In this document: piece by piece, positions 53,048-62,096 of the stretch
Layout: each line of letters starts with the position of its first letter
Position numbering within the stretch: the first letter of the stretch is position 1
Assembly: GCF_000092225.1 (NCBI RefSeq)
Contig: NC_014158.1
Span: forward strand, 1,674,001-1,738,000
Length of the DNA stretch: 64,000 nt
From: Tsukamurella paurometabola DSM 20162
GTDB lineage: Bacteria > Actinomycetota > Actinomycetes > Mycobacteriales > Mycobacteriaceae
Direction of reading: 5' to 3'
The notes under the pieces: generated by a model
The model's database searches: none
Seen by the model: only the letters and a program-made list of their open reading frames with translations
Told to the model about the DNA's origin: nothing
Made by a program: the position numbers and the translations under genes

Positions 53048-53113
53048 CCGATTGAACACTGTTACCGTGTGCGTTTTCCCAGGTGGCGACCCGCGGTAAC
53101 GGTGTTCAATCGG
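53048..53113. terminator. Long inverted repeat between metI and xerC
   Basis: CCGATTGAACACTGTTACCG-type arm (53048-53067) faces CGGTAACGGTGTTCAATCGG (53094-53113), giving a 20-bp stem with one mismatch and a 26-nt loop. Longer than most terminators; also a candidate recombination or protein-binding site because the next gene is a tyrosine recombinase. Confidence 0.6.
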
Positions 53114-53147
53114 ACGGTGGGGTGGGGGTAGGCCCTATCGTTGGGGT

Positions 53148-54044
53148 ATGAGCGGGGCGCTGGCGGAGTACGAGCGGTATCTGCGGCTCGAACGCGGGCG
53201 TAGTGAGCACACGGTGCGTGCGTACCTCGCCGATCTCACGGCACTGTTCGAATTCGCCGCCGAGCGTGGGGTTGCCGTCGACCGGCTCGATCTCGCGACG
53301 CTGCGGGCGTGGTTGGGCGAGCGTGCGGCTTCGGGGGCGGCCCGTACCACCCTGGCGCGGCAGGCCTCCTCGGCGCGGAACTACACCGCGTGGGCGGCCC
53401 GGCGCGGTCACCTCGACGGCGATCCGGGCGCACGACTCAAGGCGCCCCGTCCCCGCCGGACCCTGCCCGGGGTCCTCTCCGCCGACGATGCCGCGGCGGC
53501 GCTCACCAACGCCGCCTCCGGTGCCGCCGAGGGCGATCCGATCGCCGTACGCGATCAGGCGATCACCGAACTGCTCTACGCCACCGGCATCCGCGTCAGC
53601 GAGCTGTGCGGCCTCGACGTGGGCTCGGTCGACCGGGACCGCCGCGTGGTCCGGGTGATCGGCAAGGGGAACAAGGAGCGGACCGTGCCCTACGGCGCGC
53701 CCGCCGCCGAGGTATTGGGCCGGTGGGTCGACGAGGCCCGGCCACAACTGGTGGCCGAGAAGTCCGGCGCGGCCCTCTTTCTCGGTGCCCGCGGTGGCCG
53801 GCTCGACCCGCGGCAGGCGCGCACCGTCGTGCATCAGGTGACGGGTTCGGTGCCCGGTGGACGCGAGGTGGCGCCGCACGGGCTGCGGCACACCGCGGCG
53901 ACCCATCTGCTCGACGGTGGTGCCGACCTACGGGTGGTGCAGGAACTCCTGGGACACAGCTCACTCGCTACCACCCAGCTGTACACCCACGTGAGTGTGG
54001 CTCGGTTGCGCGCGGCGCACGAGCAGGCGCACCCGCGCGCCTGA
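53148..54044 (+). CDS. xerC: Site-specific tyrosine recombinase XerC
   Basis: A 298-residue recombinase of normal XerC length. The N-terminal SAM-like domain (1-90) binds the half-site; the catalytic domain has Arg in [10 protein letters not shown], Lys in '[14 protein letters not shown]', His-x-x-Arg in [29 protein letters not shown], and the nucleophile Tyr in TTQLYTHVS. The position between dprA and the M23 peptidase/rpsB region is the mycobacterial xerC position, which favours XerC over XerD. It resolves chromosome dimers at dif, which is not here. Confidence 0.9.
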   Translation: MSGALAEYERYLRLERGRSEHTVRAYLADLTALFEFAAERGVAVDRLDLATLRAWLGERAASGAARTTLARQASSARNYTAWAARRGHLDGDPGARLKAPRPRRTLPGVLSADDAAAALTNAASGAAEGDPIAVRDQAITELLYATGIRVSELCGLDVGSVDRDRRVVRVIGKGNKERTVPYGAPAAEVLGRWVDEARPQLVAEKSGAALFLGARGGRLDPRQARTVVHQVTGSVPGGREVAPHGLRHTAATHLLDGGADLRVVQELLGHSSLATTQLYTHVSVARLRAAHEQAHPRA

Positions 54045-54069
54045 CGATGCGCCGGGATACGGTCGGCGG

Positions 54070-54408
54070 GTGACGAACCCGGTCTTCTCCTACGGAACCT
54101 TGCGGCTGCCGAGCGTGCAGGCGGCGATCTTCGGCGGCCCGGTGCCCGCGCGCGCCGCGGCGCTGGTGGGCTATCGCAGTGAACCGCTCACCATCACCGA
54201 CCCCGCGGTGATCGCGCGGAGCGGCACCGATGTGCACCCGATGCTGGTGCCCACCGGCGACCCGGGCGACCGGATCGAGGGCACCGTCCTCGAACTCGAC
54301 GACACCCAGTTGGCCGCTGCCGACGACTACGAGGTCGACGACTACCGCCGGGTCCGGGTGCTGCTCGAGTCCGGCGAACAGGCGTGGGTGTACGCGTTCG
54401 CCGGGTGA
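54070..54408 (+). CDS. Gamma-glutamylcyclotransferase family (AIG2-like) protein
   Basis: A 112-residue protein from GTG 54070 with the family start 'NPVFSYGTLRLPSVQ' (YGTL substrate loop) and the catalytic-type Glu in 'IEGTVLELDDTQLAAADDYEVDDYRRVRV'. Cyclotransferase folds cleave gamma-glutamyl amines; the substrate here is unknown. Convergent with the zwf pseudogene, 1 bp apart. Confidence 0.82.
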   Translation: MTNPVFSYGTLRLPSVQAAIFGGPVPARAAALVGYRSEPLTITDPAVIARSGTDVHPMLVPTGDPGDRIEGTVLELDDTQLAAADDYEVDDYRRVRVLLESGEQAWVYAFAG

Positions 54409-54409
54409 C

Positions 54410-55985
54410 TCAGTCGTGCCAGCTGCGTTCGAACGGCAGCCGCCAGGCGTTCGGCGCGATCAACTGGTGGATGGAGTTCGGGCCCCATGAACCGGGCTCG
54501 TACAGCTTCACCGGCGGCGGATCGTCGAGGAGGGGAATCGAACGCTCCCAGAGGGATTCGATACCTTCGGCGGTGGTGAACAAGGTGTGGTCGCCGTGCA
54601 TCGCGTCGAGGATCAGCCGCTCGTAGGCTTCCAGGACATCGCCGGCGCGATCGGTGTCCTCGGTGGAGAACTGCATCGCCAGTTTCTCCAGCCGCATCCC
54701 GGGGCCGGGCCGTTTGCCGTAGAAGGACAGTGACACCTTCGACTCGTCGGCCAGATCGAAGGTCAGGTGGTCGGGGCCCTGCTGACCGATGCCGGAGCCG
54801 GCGGGGAACATGGACTTCGGCGCTTCCTTGAACGCGATCGAGATGATCCGCATCCCTTCGGCCATTCGCTTACCGGTGCGCAGGTAGAACGGCACACCCG
54901 CCCAGCGCCAGTTGTCGATCCGGGCCTCCAGCGCGATGAAGGTCTCGGTGTCGGACTCCGGATCGACGCCCTTCTCGTGCCGGTATCCGTTGTACTGCCC
55001 GCGCACCACATCGTCGGGCCGGATCGGTTCCAGCGACCGGAAAACCTTGTTCTTCTCCTCCGAGATGGCTCGCGGTTCGAGCGCGGTGGGGGGGCTCCAT
55101 CGCGACGAAGGCCATCACCTGGAACAGGTGGGTGACCACCATGTCCTTGTACGCGCCCGTGGGCTCGTAGAACGCGGCGCGGGCGTCCAGCCCCAGCGAC
55201 TCGGGCACGTCGATCTGCACGTGGTCGATGAAGTTGCGGTTCCAGATCGGCTCGAACAGGCCGTTGGCGAACCGGAACGCCAGGATGTTCTGCGCCGCCT
55301 CCTTGCCCAGGAAGTGGTCGATCCGGAAGATCTGCTTCTCTTTGAAGGTCTTGTGCACCTCGGCGTTCAAGGCCAGCGCGGATTCCAAGTCCTCGCCGAA
55401 GGGCTTCTCCATGATCACCCGTGACCCCTCGGTGAGACCCGCTTTGGCGAGGGTGTCGATCACCGAGGTCGCTGCTTTCGGCGGCACGCTGAGGTAGAAC
55501 AACCGGCGCACTCGCTGCCCGCGGCCGGCGCCCAGCTCCCGCTCCTTCTCGGCGACCGCCTTCGCGAGCCCTTCAGGGCCCGCGGAGGTGTTCACGTACG
55601 ACAGATCGGGCGCGAACTCGCGCCACTGCTCAGCGCTGAGCTTGCGGGCGCCCACCTCGTCGACCGCGGTCCGGGCGAATTCCCGGAACTGCTCGTCGGT
55701 CATATCGTCGAGGCTGGTACCGATCACCCGCATATCCGGTCCCAGGCCCGAGACCGCCAGGTATCCCAGGCCGCACAGCAGCTTCCGGCGCGACAGGTCA
55801 CCCGTCGCGCCGAACAGCACCACCACCGTCGGATCGTGTTCGGGCTTCTTGCGCCGGCTGCCGCCGGACATGCTGGGGTACGCGATGGTCTGCGCCTCCT
55901 GGAGCCGTTCGGCCTTGGCGTCGTCGTCCGCCGCCGCGGGGGCGGTCGCAGGGGCGGGAGTGCTGTCTGCCGGTTCGCCTGTCAC
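54410..55985 (-). pseudogene. zwf: Glucose-6-phosphate dehydrogenase, interrupted by +1 frameshift
   Basis: Two overlapping minus-strand frames together encode G6PD. The 5' part (from GTG 55985) contains FGATGDLSRRKLL (NADP site) and RIDHFLGKEAAQNI (active site); the 3' part ends in 'SWGPNSIHQLIAPNAWRLPFE'. They shift at a run of seven Cs on the coding strand (plus 55088-55094): with six, the frame reads …MEPPTALEPRAISEEKNK… through both parts as 524 residues. So a single extra base breaks the gene. The homopolymer context means sequencing error is as likely as true loss. No opcA or tal/tkt genes lie beside it, so it may be a second zwf copy. Confidence 0.9.
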
Positions 55986-56035
55986 CCTGGCATCGTTGCA
56001 CTCCGAGCCGAAGAGCGCGCGGCGCGCCCCGGCGT

Positions 56036-56545
56036 TCAGCCGGACGGTGCTGCGCCGGCGTCCGGTAGCAGACGCACGGGAGCGGCACCGACCAGCAGCA
56101 ATGGATTGAAGTATCGCGCCGCGTGGCCGGACCCGCGGCGCAGTCCCCAGTGCAGGCAGACGGCGACCGGGCAGCCCGGATGACCGGCGGCGAGGGTGCC
56201 GAGCGCAGTGCCGACGGTCACCTCGTCGCCCTCCGCGACGCCGGATTCGGTGATCGGCTCGTAGGTGGTGAGGAGGCCGTTGGGATGCAGCACCGAGATC
56301 ACGATGCGGTCGTCCACGCGGCCTACGTGATGGACCCGCCCGGCGCCCGCGGCGTGCACCGTCTGTCCGGCCGAGCCCGCGAGGTCCACGCCGCGATGGC
56401 CCGGTTGCCAGCGCTCATCGGGATTCGCGAACGGACGGGCCACGGCCGGCCGTGGGTCCAGCGGCCACGCGTACTCCGACGCCGCCCGGACCGGCGTGGC
56501 CGCGGGCAGCAGGAGGCAGAGCAGGAACCCGGCGATGATGCGCAT
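56036..56545 (-). CDS. M23 family metallopeptidase (LytM-like)
   Basis: A 169-residue secreted peptidase: signal peptide (MRIIAGFLLCLLLPAATPVRA) then a compact LytM domain. Zinc ligands His and Asp in GHRGVDLAG (about 49-57) and His in LHWGLRRGS (about 133) are present, as is 'VHAAGAGRVHHVGRVDD'. Its domain is short but complete. It acts on peptidoglycan cross-links. In mycobacteria an M23 gene precedes rpsB at this point in the order; rpsB is not within this window. Confidence 0.9.
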   Translation of the reverse strand: MRIIAGFLLCLLLPAATPVRAASEYAWPLDPRPAVARPFANPDERWQPGHRGVDLAGSAGQTVHAAGAGRVHHVGRVDDRIVISVLHPNGLLTTYEPITESGVAEGDEVTVGTALGTLAAGHPGCPVAVCLHWGLRRGSGHAARYFNPLLLVGAAPVRLLPDAGAAPSG

Positions 56546-56647
56546 GCGCCGAGCATCCGCGACGGCAGGACCGTGGCGCCGGCCCGGCGGCGATGCCTGT
56601 GCAGGAATCGAGTTCCTCCACAGGTGCGGTCCGAGGCCCTTGCGGGA

Positions 56648-57706
56648 TCAGTCCTCGTCGTGCTTGCGCGCCGAATTCCGGCGCCACTCGTCGATCTTGC
56701 GGCTCACGCCGGTCGCGACATCGGTGACGCCCTGCCCGACGGTGTTCACCGCCGACGCCCCGTAGTCACGCAGCGTGGTGATCAGCGGGTCGGCGGAGGC
56801 ATCGAAGTTCTCCTTGTAGCCCTTCGCCGCGCTCTTGAACTCTTCGGCGGGATTCGCGCGAGTATCGTCCTCGCGCCGCGGATAGTCGCCACCTACGATG
56901 CGGCCGTAGTCGCCACGCTCGACCCAGCGGTTCAGATCTCCGGCACGCAGGACGGAGAACGGGTGCGACTGCAGTTCCAGATTGAGCAGCTTGAGCACGC
57001 CATCGCGCAGGTCACCGGTCCGCTCGTACTCTGCCGCCTGCGCCAGGAACCGCTGCGAATCCATTGCGGCGAGCCGAGTTCCGCCCGCCGTCTTCATGTG
57101 CACCCGCAGTGCCACATCGGGATCCTGCACGCAGAGTAGCCCCGCCCGGTCGCCGGACAGCTCGGACTTGCGCTGCCACTCCATCAATGCGGCGACCATC
57201 GCCCGCAGGCCCCAGCCGCCGATCGGGACCCAGCCGAAACTCCCCGCCAGTCTCAGCAAATGCATGAGCATGGTGCGGTACACGGCGTGCCCCGACAGCG
57301 CGTGTCCCAATTCGTGGCCCAGGACGAAGCGCTGCTCCTCGTCATCGAGCAGGTCGAGTAGGCCCGTGGTGACCACGATGAACGGTGTGTCCATGCCGAT
57401 GGTGAGCGCGTTCACCGTGGGCGACTGCACCACGTACAGTTCCGGCACCGTATCGGTATCCAGGATCGAGGCGCATTCGTGCAGTGTGGCGTGCAGGTCG
57501 GCGAACTGTCGCTCGTCGGCGCGGACACCGGAGGCGAGGTAGAGCAGCCGGTGCTGACGCTCCCGGAGCAGCGCCGAAATGCCCTTGAGCAGGGTGTCGA
57601 AGCCCCGGAGGCTGCGCAGGGCGACGAGAGCGGCGCGGTCGGCGGGGTGCTCCCACGCACGCGTACTGATCCCCGGAAATTCGGCTCTTTGACGTGAAAG
57701 TGTCAT
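56648..57706 (-). CDS. M48 family zinc metallopeptidase
   Basis: A 352-residue protease-like protein. The zinc motif HELGH is in VLGHELGHALSGH (about 132-144), with a downstream acidic ligand in 'ELSGDRAGLLCVQD' (about 188-201). One hydrophobic stretch around 145-165 may be membrane associated. The C-terminus is hydrophilic (EEFKSAAKGYKENFD...). Possibly involved in quality control of envelope proteins. It starts 9 bp after the MFS gene stop, so both are likely co-transcribed. Confidence 0.85.
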   Translation of the reverse strand: MTLSRQRAEFPGISTRAWEHPADRAALVALRSLRGFDTLLKGISALLRERQHRLLYLASGVRADERQFADLHATLHECASILDTDTVPELYVVQSPTVNALTIGMDTPFIVVTTGLLDLLDDEEQRFVLGHELGHALSGHAVYRTMLMHLLRLAGSFGWVPIGGWGLRAMVAALMEWQRKSELSGDRAGLLCVQDPDVALRVHMKTAGGTRLAAMDSQRFLAQAAEYERTGDLRDGVLKLLNLELQSHPFSVLRAGDLNRWVERGDYGRIVGGDYPRREDDTRANPAEEFKSAAKGYKENFDASADPLITTLRDYGASAVNTVGQGVTDVATGVSRKIDEWRRNSARKHDED

Positions 57707-57715
57707 ACAACAAAC

Positions 57716-58912
57716 TTAGCGCGCGGCGGTTGGCGCTCGCTTGGCCGCGACGAAAGCCATCAGGGCACCGACGGCACAGACGACCATCACCACCCCCAGC
57801 ACCGTCGGATTCCCGCCGATCCCCGCGACCAGCGCGGCCAGGCCGCCGAAGACGAAACGTGCCGAACCGAGCGCAGCCGACGCGGTGCCCGCGAGCGCGC
57901 CGTGATCCTCGAGTGCGAGAGCGGCCACCGTCGGCATGACGAGACCGAGGCTCGAGACCGCGAGGAACAGCGAGCCGACGAGGAGGGGCAGAAGATCGGC
58001 GCTCAGGGCCAGGACCGCGACGCACGAGCCCAGCGCCATTCCCGCCAGCCCGGTCCACACCAGCACCGAGGTGGACACCCGGCCCACCAGTCGGCCCCCG
58101 ATCAGGTTGGTCACCAGCAGGCCCACCGCGTTCGCGGCGAAGACCACGCTGAACTGCGTGGCGGTGAACCCGTAGTGGTCCTGGAAGACGAACGACGAGG
58201 TGGAGATGTAGGCGAACATGACGGCGAAAGCGAGGCCGCTGGTCGCGGTGAGCGCGACGAACCGCCGGTCACGCGCCAGGCTGTAGTAGCCGGCGCCCAC
58301 CGCGCGCCACCCCGAGGGGCGACGGTCCGCCGTGGGCAGCGTCTCCGGCACCAACAGCGCCGCGACCGCGAGGAGCGCGACGCCGAGCACCGCGAGGACC
58401 ACGAACAGGCCGCGCCAATCCAGCACGCGCAGCAACTGTGCTCCGGCGAGCGGTGCGACGATCGGCGCGACACCGCTGACCGCCATCAGCGCCGCGATCA
58501 TCCGCGCGGCGGCCACACCATGGAACAGGTCGCGCACGATCGCCAGGCTCAGCACGATGCCCGCCGCGCCGGCGAGCCCCTGCAGCAGCCGGGCGGCGTC
58601 GAGCAGGTACACGGACGGGGCCACTGCGCACAGCAGCGAACTCACGATGAACAACGCCATTCCGGCGATCATCGGGCGGCGGCGGCCGATCGAATCCGAC
58701 AGCGGTCCCACCACGATCTGTCCGATCGCCAGGCCGACCAGGCACGCTGTCAGCGTCGCCTGCATCGCCGGCTGCGATGCACCGAGATCCTCAGCGGCCG
58801 AAGGAAGCCCGGGGAGATACAGGTCGGTGGTGATCGGCCCGAACGACGACAGTGAGCCGAGGATCAGGGCGATCCGCAGCTTCGGAGGCGCCGGGCGTTC
58901 GGTCGGGGTCAC
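57716..58912 (-). CDS. MFS drug transporter, Bcr/CflA type
   Basis: A 398-residue, 12-helix efflux protein. The drug-resistance opening 'RIALILGSLSSFGPITTDLYLPGLPSAAEDLG' and loop motif 'GPLSDSIGRRRPMI' place it with Bcr/CflA proteins (sulfonamide, bicyclomycin, florfenicol export). 'LLQGLAGAAGIVLSLAIVRDL' matches the family's motif C. The actual substrate is unknown. First of a two-gene unit with the M48 peptidase. Confidence 0.88.
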   Translation of the reverse strand: MTPTERPAPPKLRIALILGSLSSFGPITTDLYLPGLPSAAEDLGASQPAMQATLTACLVGLAIGQIVVGPLSDSIGRRRPMIAGMALFIVSSLLCAVAPSVYLLDAARLLQGLAGAAGIVLSLAIVRDLFHGVAAARMIAALMAVSGVAPIVAPLAGAQLLRVLDWRGLFVVLAVLGVALLAVAALLVPETLPTADRRPSGWRAVGAGYYSLARDRRFVALTATSGLAFAVMFAYISTSSFVFQDHYGFTATQFSVVFAANAVGLLVTNLIGGRLVGRVSTSVLVWTGLAGMALGSCVAVLALSADLLPLLVGSLFLAVSSLGLVMPTVAALALEDHGALAGTASAALGSARFVFGGLAALVAGIGGNPTVLGVVMVVCAVGALMAFVAAKRAPTAAR

Positions 58913-59133
58913 TACTGGTCCTTTCGCTCGCGAAGCATCACCCTACGCGGACCGCGGTTCGCTCCGGGGCCCGGCAGGGGGCTACCGTGGTCGGGTGCAG
59001 TGCCTCCTGACGAGTCGACGCTTCGTCGACCAGGTGCAGACGGCCAGCGCGCTCTGTCGCCGCTGAAGCCCGTCGACCTCGCTGCACCCTCTTCCTGATT
59101 CCAGGACCACACATCTCTGACAAGGACACCGTC

Positions 59134-60498
59134 ATGTCCACTGCCGCTACCCCGGCTACGGCCCCCTCCCGCATTCCGCCCCTGATGAAGAACTTCGGCT
59201 TCCAGATCACGCTCGGCCTGATCGTCGGCGTGCTGCTCGGCCTGCTCGCGCGCCGACTCGGCCCCGCCGCCGACGGCAACGAGAATTGGCTCGCGGGCAC
59301 ACTCGACACGATCGGCTCCAGTTACGTGAAGTTGCTCACCGTGGCCGTGGTGCCGTTGGTGGTGACCGCGGTGGTCGCGTCGATCGCCAACCTGCGCAAC
59401 GTGACCAACGCTGCGCGCCTGGCGGCCAAGACCCTGGTGTGGTTCGCCATCACGGCCTTCATCGCGGTGGTGATCGGCATCATTCTCGGCCTGGTGCTGC
59501 AACCGGGCGAGCACACCACCGTCACCGGGGAGGGCAAGGCGCCGTCGAGCTCCGGTTCCTGGTGGGCCTTCCTCACCGGCCTCGTCCCGTCGAACTTCCT
59601 GGGCCTGCAGGCCAAACTGTCCAACGGCTCGGTGTCGCTGAGCTTCAACGTGCTCCAGGTCCTGGTGATCGCCATCGCGATCGGCATCGCCGCGCTCAAG
59701 GTCGGCCAGAAGGCCGAGCCCTTCCTCCAGTTCAACGCCTCGCTCCTGGCGATCGTGCAGAAGGTGCTGTGGTGGATCATCCGGCTCTCGCCGATCGGTA
59801 CCGCCGCGCTGATCGGTAACGCGGTCGCCACCTATGGCTGGAGCTCGATCGGTTCGCTCGGTGCCTTCACCGGGGCGATCTATCTGGGGCTCGTGATCGT
59901 CGGATTCGTCGTGTACCCGATCCTTGTGCGGGTGCACGGCCTTTCGGTGCGGCAGTTCTACTCCGGCGTGTGGCCCGCCGCGCAGCTCGGATTCGTTTCG
60001 CGCAGTTCGATCGGCACACTCCCGGTCACCGAGCGGGTCACCGAGCGCAACCTCGGTGTGCCACGCGAGTACGCCTCGTTCGCCGTCCCGCTCGGCGCCA
60101 CCACGAAGATGGACGGGTGCGCCGCGATCTACCCGGCGATCGCGGCGATCTTCGTCGCCCAGTACTTCCATATCGACCTCCAGTTCACCGACTACCTGCT
60201 GATCGTGGTGGTCGCCGTGATCGGCTCCGCGGCAACGGCCGGCACCACGGGCGCCACGGTGATGCTCACGCTCACCCTCTCCACGTTGGGACTCCCGCTC
60301 GCGGGTGCCGGTCTGCTGCTGGCCGTGGAACCGATCGTCGATATGGGCCGTACTGCGCTCAACGTGACCGGACAGGCACTGGTGCCCACGTTGGTCGCCA
60401 AGCAGGAGGGCATCCTCGACGAGGACGCCTACAACGCGCCCCGTACGGACGTCTACGCCGACGAGTCCACCGATGCGGAGCCTGTTACCGCAGCGTGA
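59134..60498 (+). CDS. Dicarboxylate/amino acid:cation symporter (DAACS)
   Basis: A 454-residue glutamate-transporter-fold protein with eight helices and two re-entrant loops. Typical stretches: 'FQITLGLIVGVLLGLLARRLGP', 'LLTVAVVPLVVTAVVASIANL', the hairpin serine-rich 'FVSRSSIGTLPVTERVTERNLGVPREYASFAVPLGATTKMDGCAAIYPAIAAIFVAQ' (in pieces) and 'VDMGRTALNVTGQALVPTLVAKQEG'. It should import C4-dicarboxylates or acidic amino acids with protons or Na+. Convergent 14-bp overlap with the oxidoreductase at 60485. Confidence 0.92.
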   Translation: MSTAATPATAPSRIPPLMKNFGFQITLGLIVGVLLGLLARRLGPAADGNENWLAGTLDTIGSSYVKLLTVAVVPLVVTAVVASIANLRNVTNAARLAAKTLVWFAITAFIAVVIGIILGLVLQPGEHTTVTGEGKAPSSSGSWWAFLTGLVPSNFLGLQAKLSNGSVSLSFNVLQVLVIAIAIGIAALKVGQKAEPFLQFNASLLAIVQKVLWWIIRLSPIGTAALIGNAVATYGWSSIGSLGAFTGAIYLGLVIVGFVVYPILVRVHGLSVRQFYSGVWPAAQLGFVSRSSIGTLPVTERVTERNLGVPREYASFAVPLGATTKMDGCAAIYPAIAAIFVAQYFHIDLQFTDYLLIVVVAVIGSAATAGTTGATVMLTLTLSTLGLPLAGAGLLLAVEPIVDMGRTALNVTGQALVPTLVAKQEGILDEDAYNAPRTDVYADESTDAEPVTAA

Positions 60499-61393
60499 GA
60501 ACCACCCGCTTGCCCGCCGGATCGCGTCGCCAGATCTCGGCGATCCGCTCGGCGGGCACCGGGTCGACGTCCATCGTGATGCCGAGGCCGCGGATCGCGT
60601 CGAGGATGTGCGGCCGTGCCGCCGCCAGCTCGTCGAGGGTGAAGGAGCCGAACCCGCTGCCCAGCAGCCGGATGTCGGTGGAGCGCAGCAGTGCCCCGGG
60701 CAGCGCGATCTCGGCTCCGGCCATGGTGCCCACCTGGACGAACTCGGCGGGCCCGCGGTGCGCGAGAGCTGCGAGCGTGAGTTCGGCGGGCCGCCCCCAC
60801 AGATAGTCGAGCACCACGTCGATCTTCTCGGCGCCTAGGGCGGCTGCGACCTCGCCTTCCGGCGCGGTGAGGTCGATCGTCGCGTCGGCGCCCACGGCGG
60901 CGAGGGTCTCGGCGTTGCGCCCGGCGGCGATGACGCGGGCGCCGAGGTGCCGCGCTACCGCGACGGCGGGGCGGCCCGACCCACCGGTAGCGCCGAGAAC
61001 GAGTACCGTCTGCCCGGGCCGGACCTGGGTGCGCACCGTCATCGCCATCCACGACGACATGACGGCGTTGACCGCGGCGGCGGCCTGCACGTCGTCGAGC
61101 CCGTCCGGGACCTCGGTGAGCGCGGATTCCGGGACGTGGACCACCTCTGCCGCCGTGCCGGGCGTGGTGACGTAGACCCGGCGCCCGTCGGCGGTGATGC
61201 CCACTCCGTCCACGCCGATCACGAAGCCCGGATCGGCGGGGGAGGCGTAGTGCCGGCCATCGGCGACGCCGCGGGTGAGGTTGTGCAGCGCGACGGCCGA
61301 CATGTGCACGGGAATCAGGACGTCCGACGGTGTCGGGGCGGGCAGGTCGGCGAGGACGGGGGTCTCGGCGTAGGTGGCGATCACGGCTTTCAC
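60485..61393 (-). CDS. Zinc-containing alcohol dehydrogenase superfamily / quinone oxidoreductase-like
   Basis: A 302-residue medium-chain reductase. The GroES-like N-terminus (MKAVIATYAETPVLADLPAPTPSDVLI) and NADPH-binding AxGGSG-type motif 'VLVLGATGGSGRPAVAVARHLGARVIA' (about 128-150) are present; the catalytic-zinc Cys/His and structural-zinc cysteines are absent, so it is a zinc-independent quinone oxidoreductase-like enzyme. Divergent from a TetR gene with paired operators between. Confidence 0.9.
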   Translation of the reverse strand: MKAVIATYAETPVLADLPAPTPSDVLIPVHMSAVALHNLTRGVADGRHYASPADPGFVIGVDGVGITADGRRVYVTTPGTAAEVVHVPESALTEVPDGLDDVQAAAAVNAVMSSWMAMTVRTQVRPGQTVLVLGATGGSGRPAVAVARHLGARVIAAGRNAETLAAVGADATIDLTAPEGEVAAALGAEKIDVVLDYLWGRPAELTLAALAHRGPAEFVQVGTMAGAEIALPGALLRSTDIRLLGSGFGSFTLDELAAARPHILDAIRGLGITMDVDPVPAERIAEIWRRDPAGKRVVLTLR

Positions 61394-61400
61394 GACATCT

Positions 61401-61443
61401 CCTTAACGGCGTTAAATCAATCTCGAATCTAACACCGTTAAGG
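61401..61443. promoter_or_regulatory. Paired operator between the oxidoreductase and TetR gene
   Basis: TTAACGGCGTTAA (61403-61415) and TAACACCGTTAA (61430-61441) are two TTAAC/GTTAA-type dyads with centres about 26 bp apart. Together they also make an outer inverted repeat (CCTTAACGG...CCGTTAAGG, 61401-61443). Both divergent promoters lie here, so one repressor dimer set could control both genes. Confidence 0.7.
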
Positions 61444-61444
61444 T

Positions 61445-62092
61445 GTGCGGGTGGCATTGAATCGCGCGGACGTGGTCGAGGCGGCGCTCGCCGTACTCGA
61501 CGAGGTGGGTATCGACGGGCTGACCCTGCGCCGGATCGCCGACCGCCTGGAGGTGAAAGCCCCGGCTCTGTACTGGCACTTCGCCTCCAAGCGCGATCTC
61601 ACCGATGCGATGGCCACCGAGCTCATGCGACGCGCGCTGCCGGATACGCCGCCGTCGGGCGACTGGCGCGCCGATCTCGCGGCCGGTGCCCACCGATTGC
61701 GGGCCGTGCTCCGCGCGCACACCGACGGTGCCCGGGTGTTCAGCGGCTCGAAGTTCACCGACATCGATGTGGTGCGCGCGAGCGAGGCGCCGCTGCGCGC
61801 TCTCGTTGACGCCGGCTTCGAGCTGCGCGATGCGGCTCTTGCGTCGTCGACCCTGCGCGATCTGGTCGTGGGCTTCGTCATCGAGGAGCAGGAGGTCTTC
61901 GGGATTGACGGTGCGCCTCGGCCGGGCTACGACCCGGCCGCTCGCGCCGCCGCGATCGGGGAGCGTGAATACCCGTTGGCCGTCGCCGCCGGGCCCACCG
62001 CCTGGGGCGCGCCTGACGAACGTTTCGCCGATGCGGTGCGATTCCTGATCGACGGCCTCGCCGCGCGCCGGCGCGAGGGCGGGGCTACCTGA
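61445..62092 (+). CDS. TetR family transcriptional regulator
   Basis: A 215-residue repressor (GTG 61445, or 61451). The TetR_N helix-turn-helix is 'VVEAALAVLDEVGIDGLTLRRIADRLEVKAPALYWHFASK' (about 10-48, read in pieces) with the classical ALYWHF. The C-terminal ligand domain (about 70-215) resembles the TetR_C subclass of tetracycline-type repressors. It probably represses itself and the divergent quinone oxidoreductase through the paired dyads. Confidence 0.9.
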   Translation: MRVALNRADVVEAALAVLDEVGIDGLTLRRIADRLEVKAPALYWHFASKRDLTDAMATELMRRALPDTPPSGDWRADLAAGAHRLRAVLRAHTDGARVFSGSKFTDIDVVRASEAPLRALVDAGFELRDAALASSTLRDLVVGFVIEEQEVFGIDGAPRPGYDPAARAAAIGEREYPLAVAAGPTAWGAPDERFADAVRFLIDGLAARRREGGAT

Positions 62093-62096
62093 CCGG

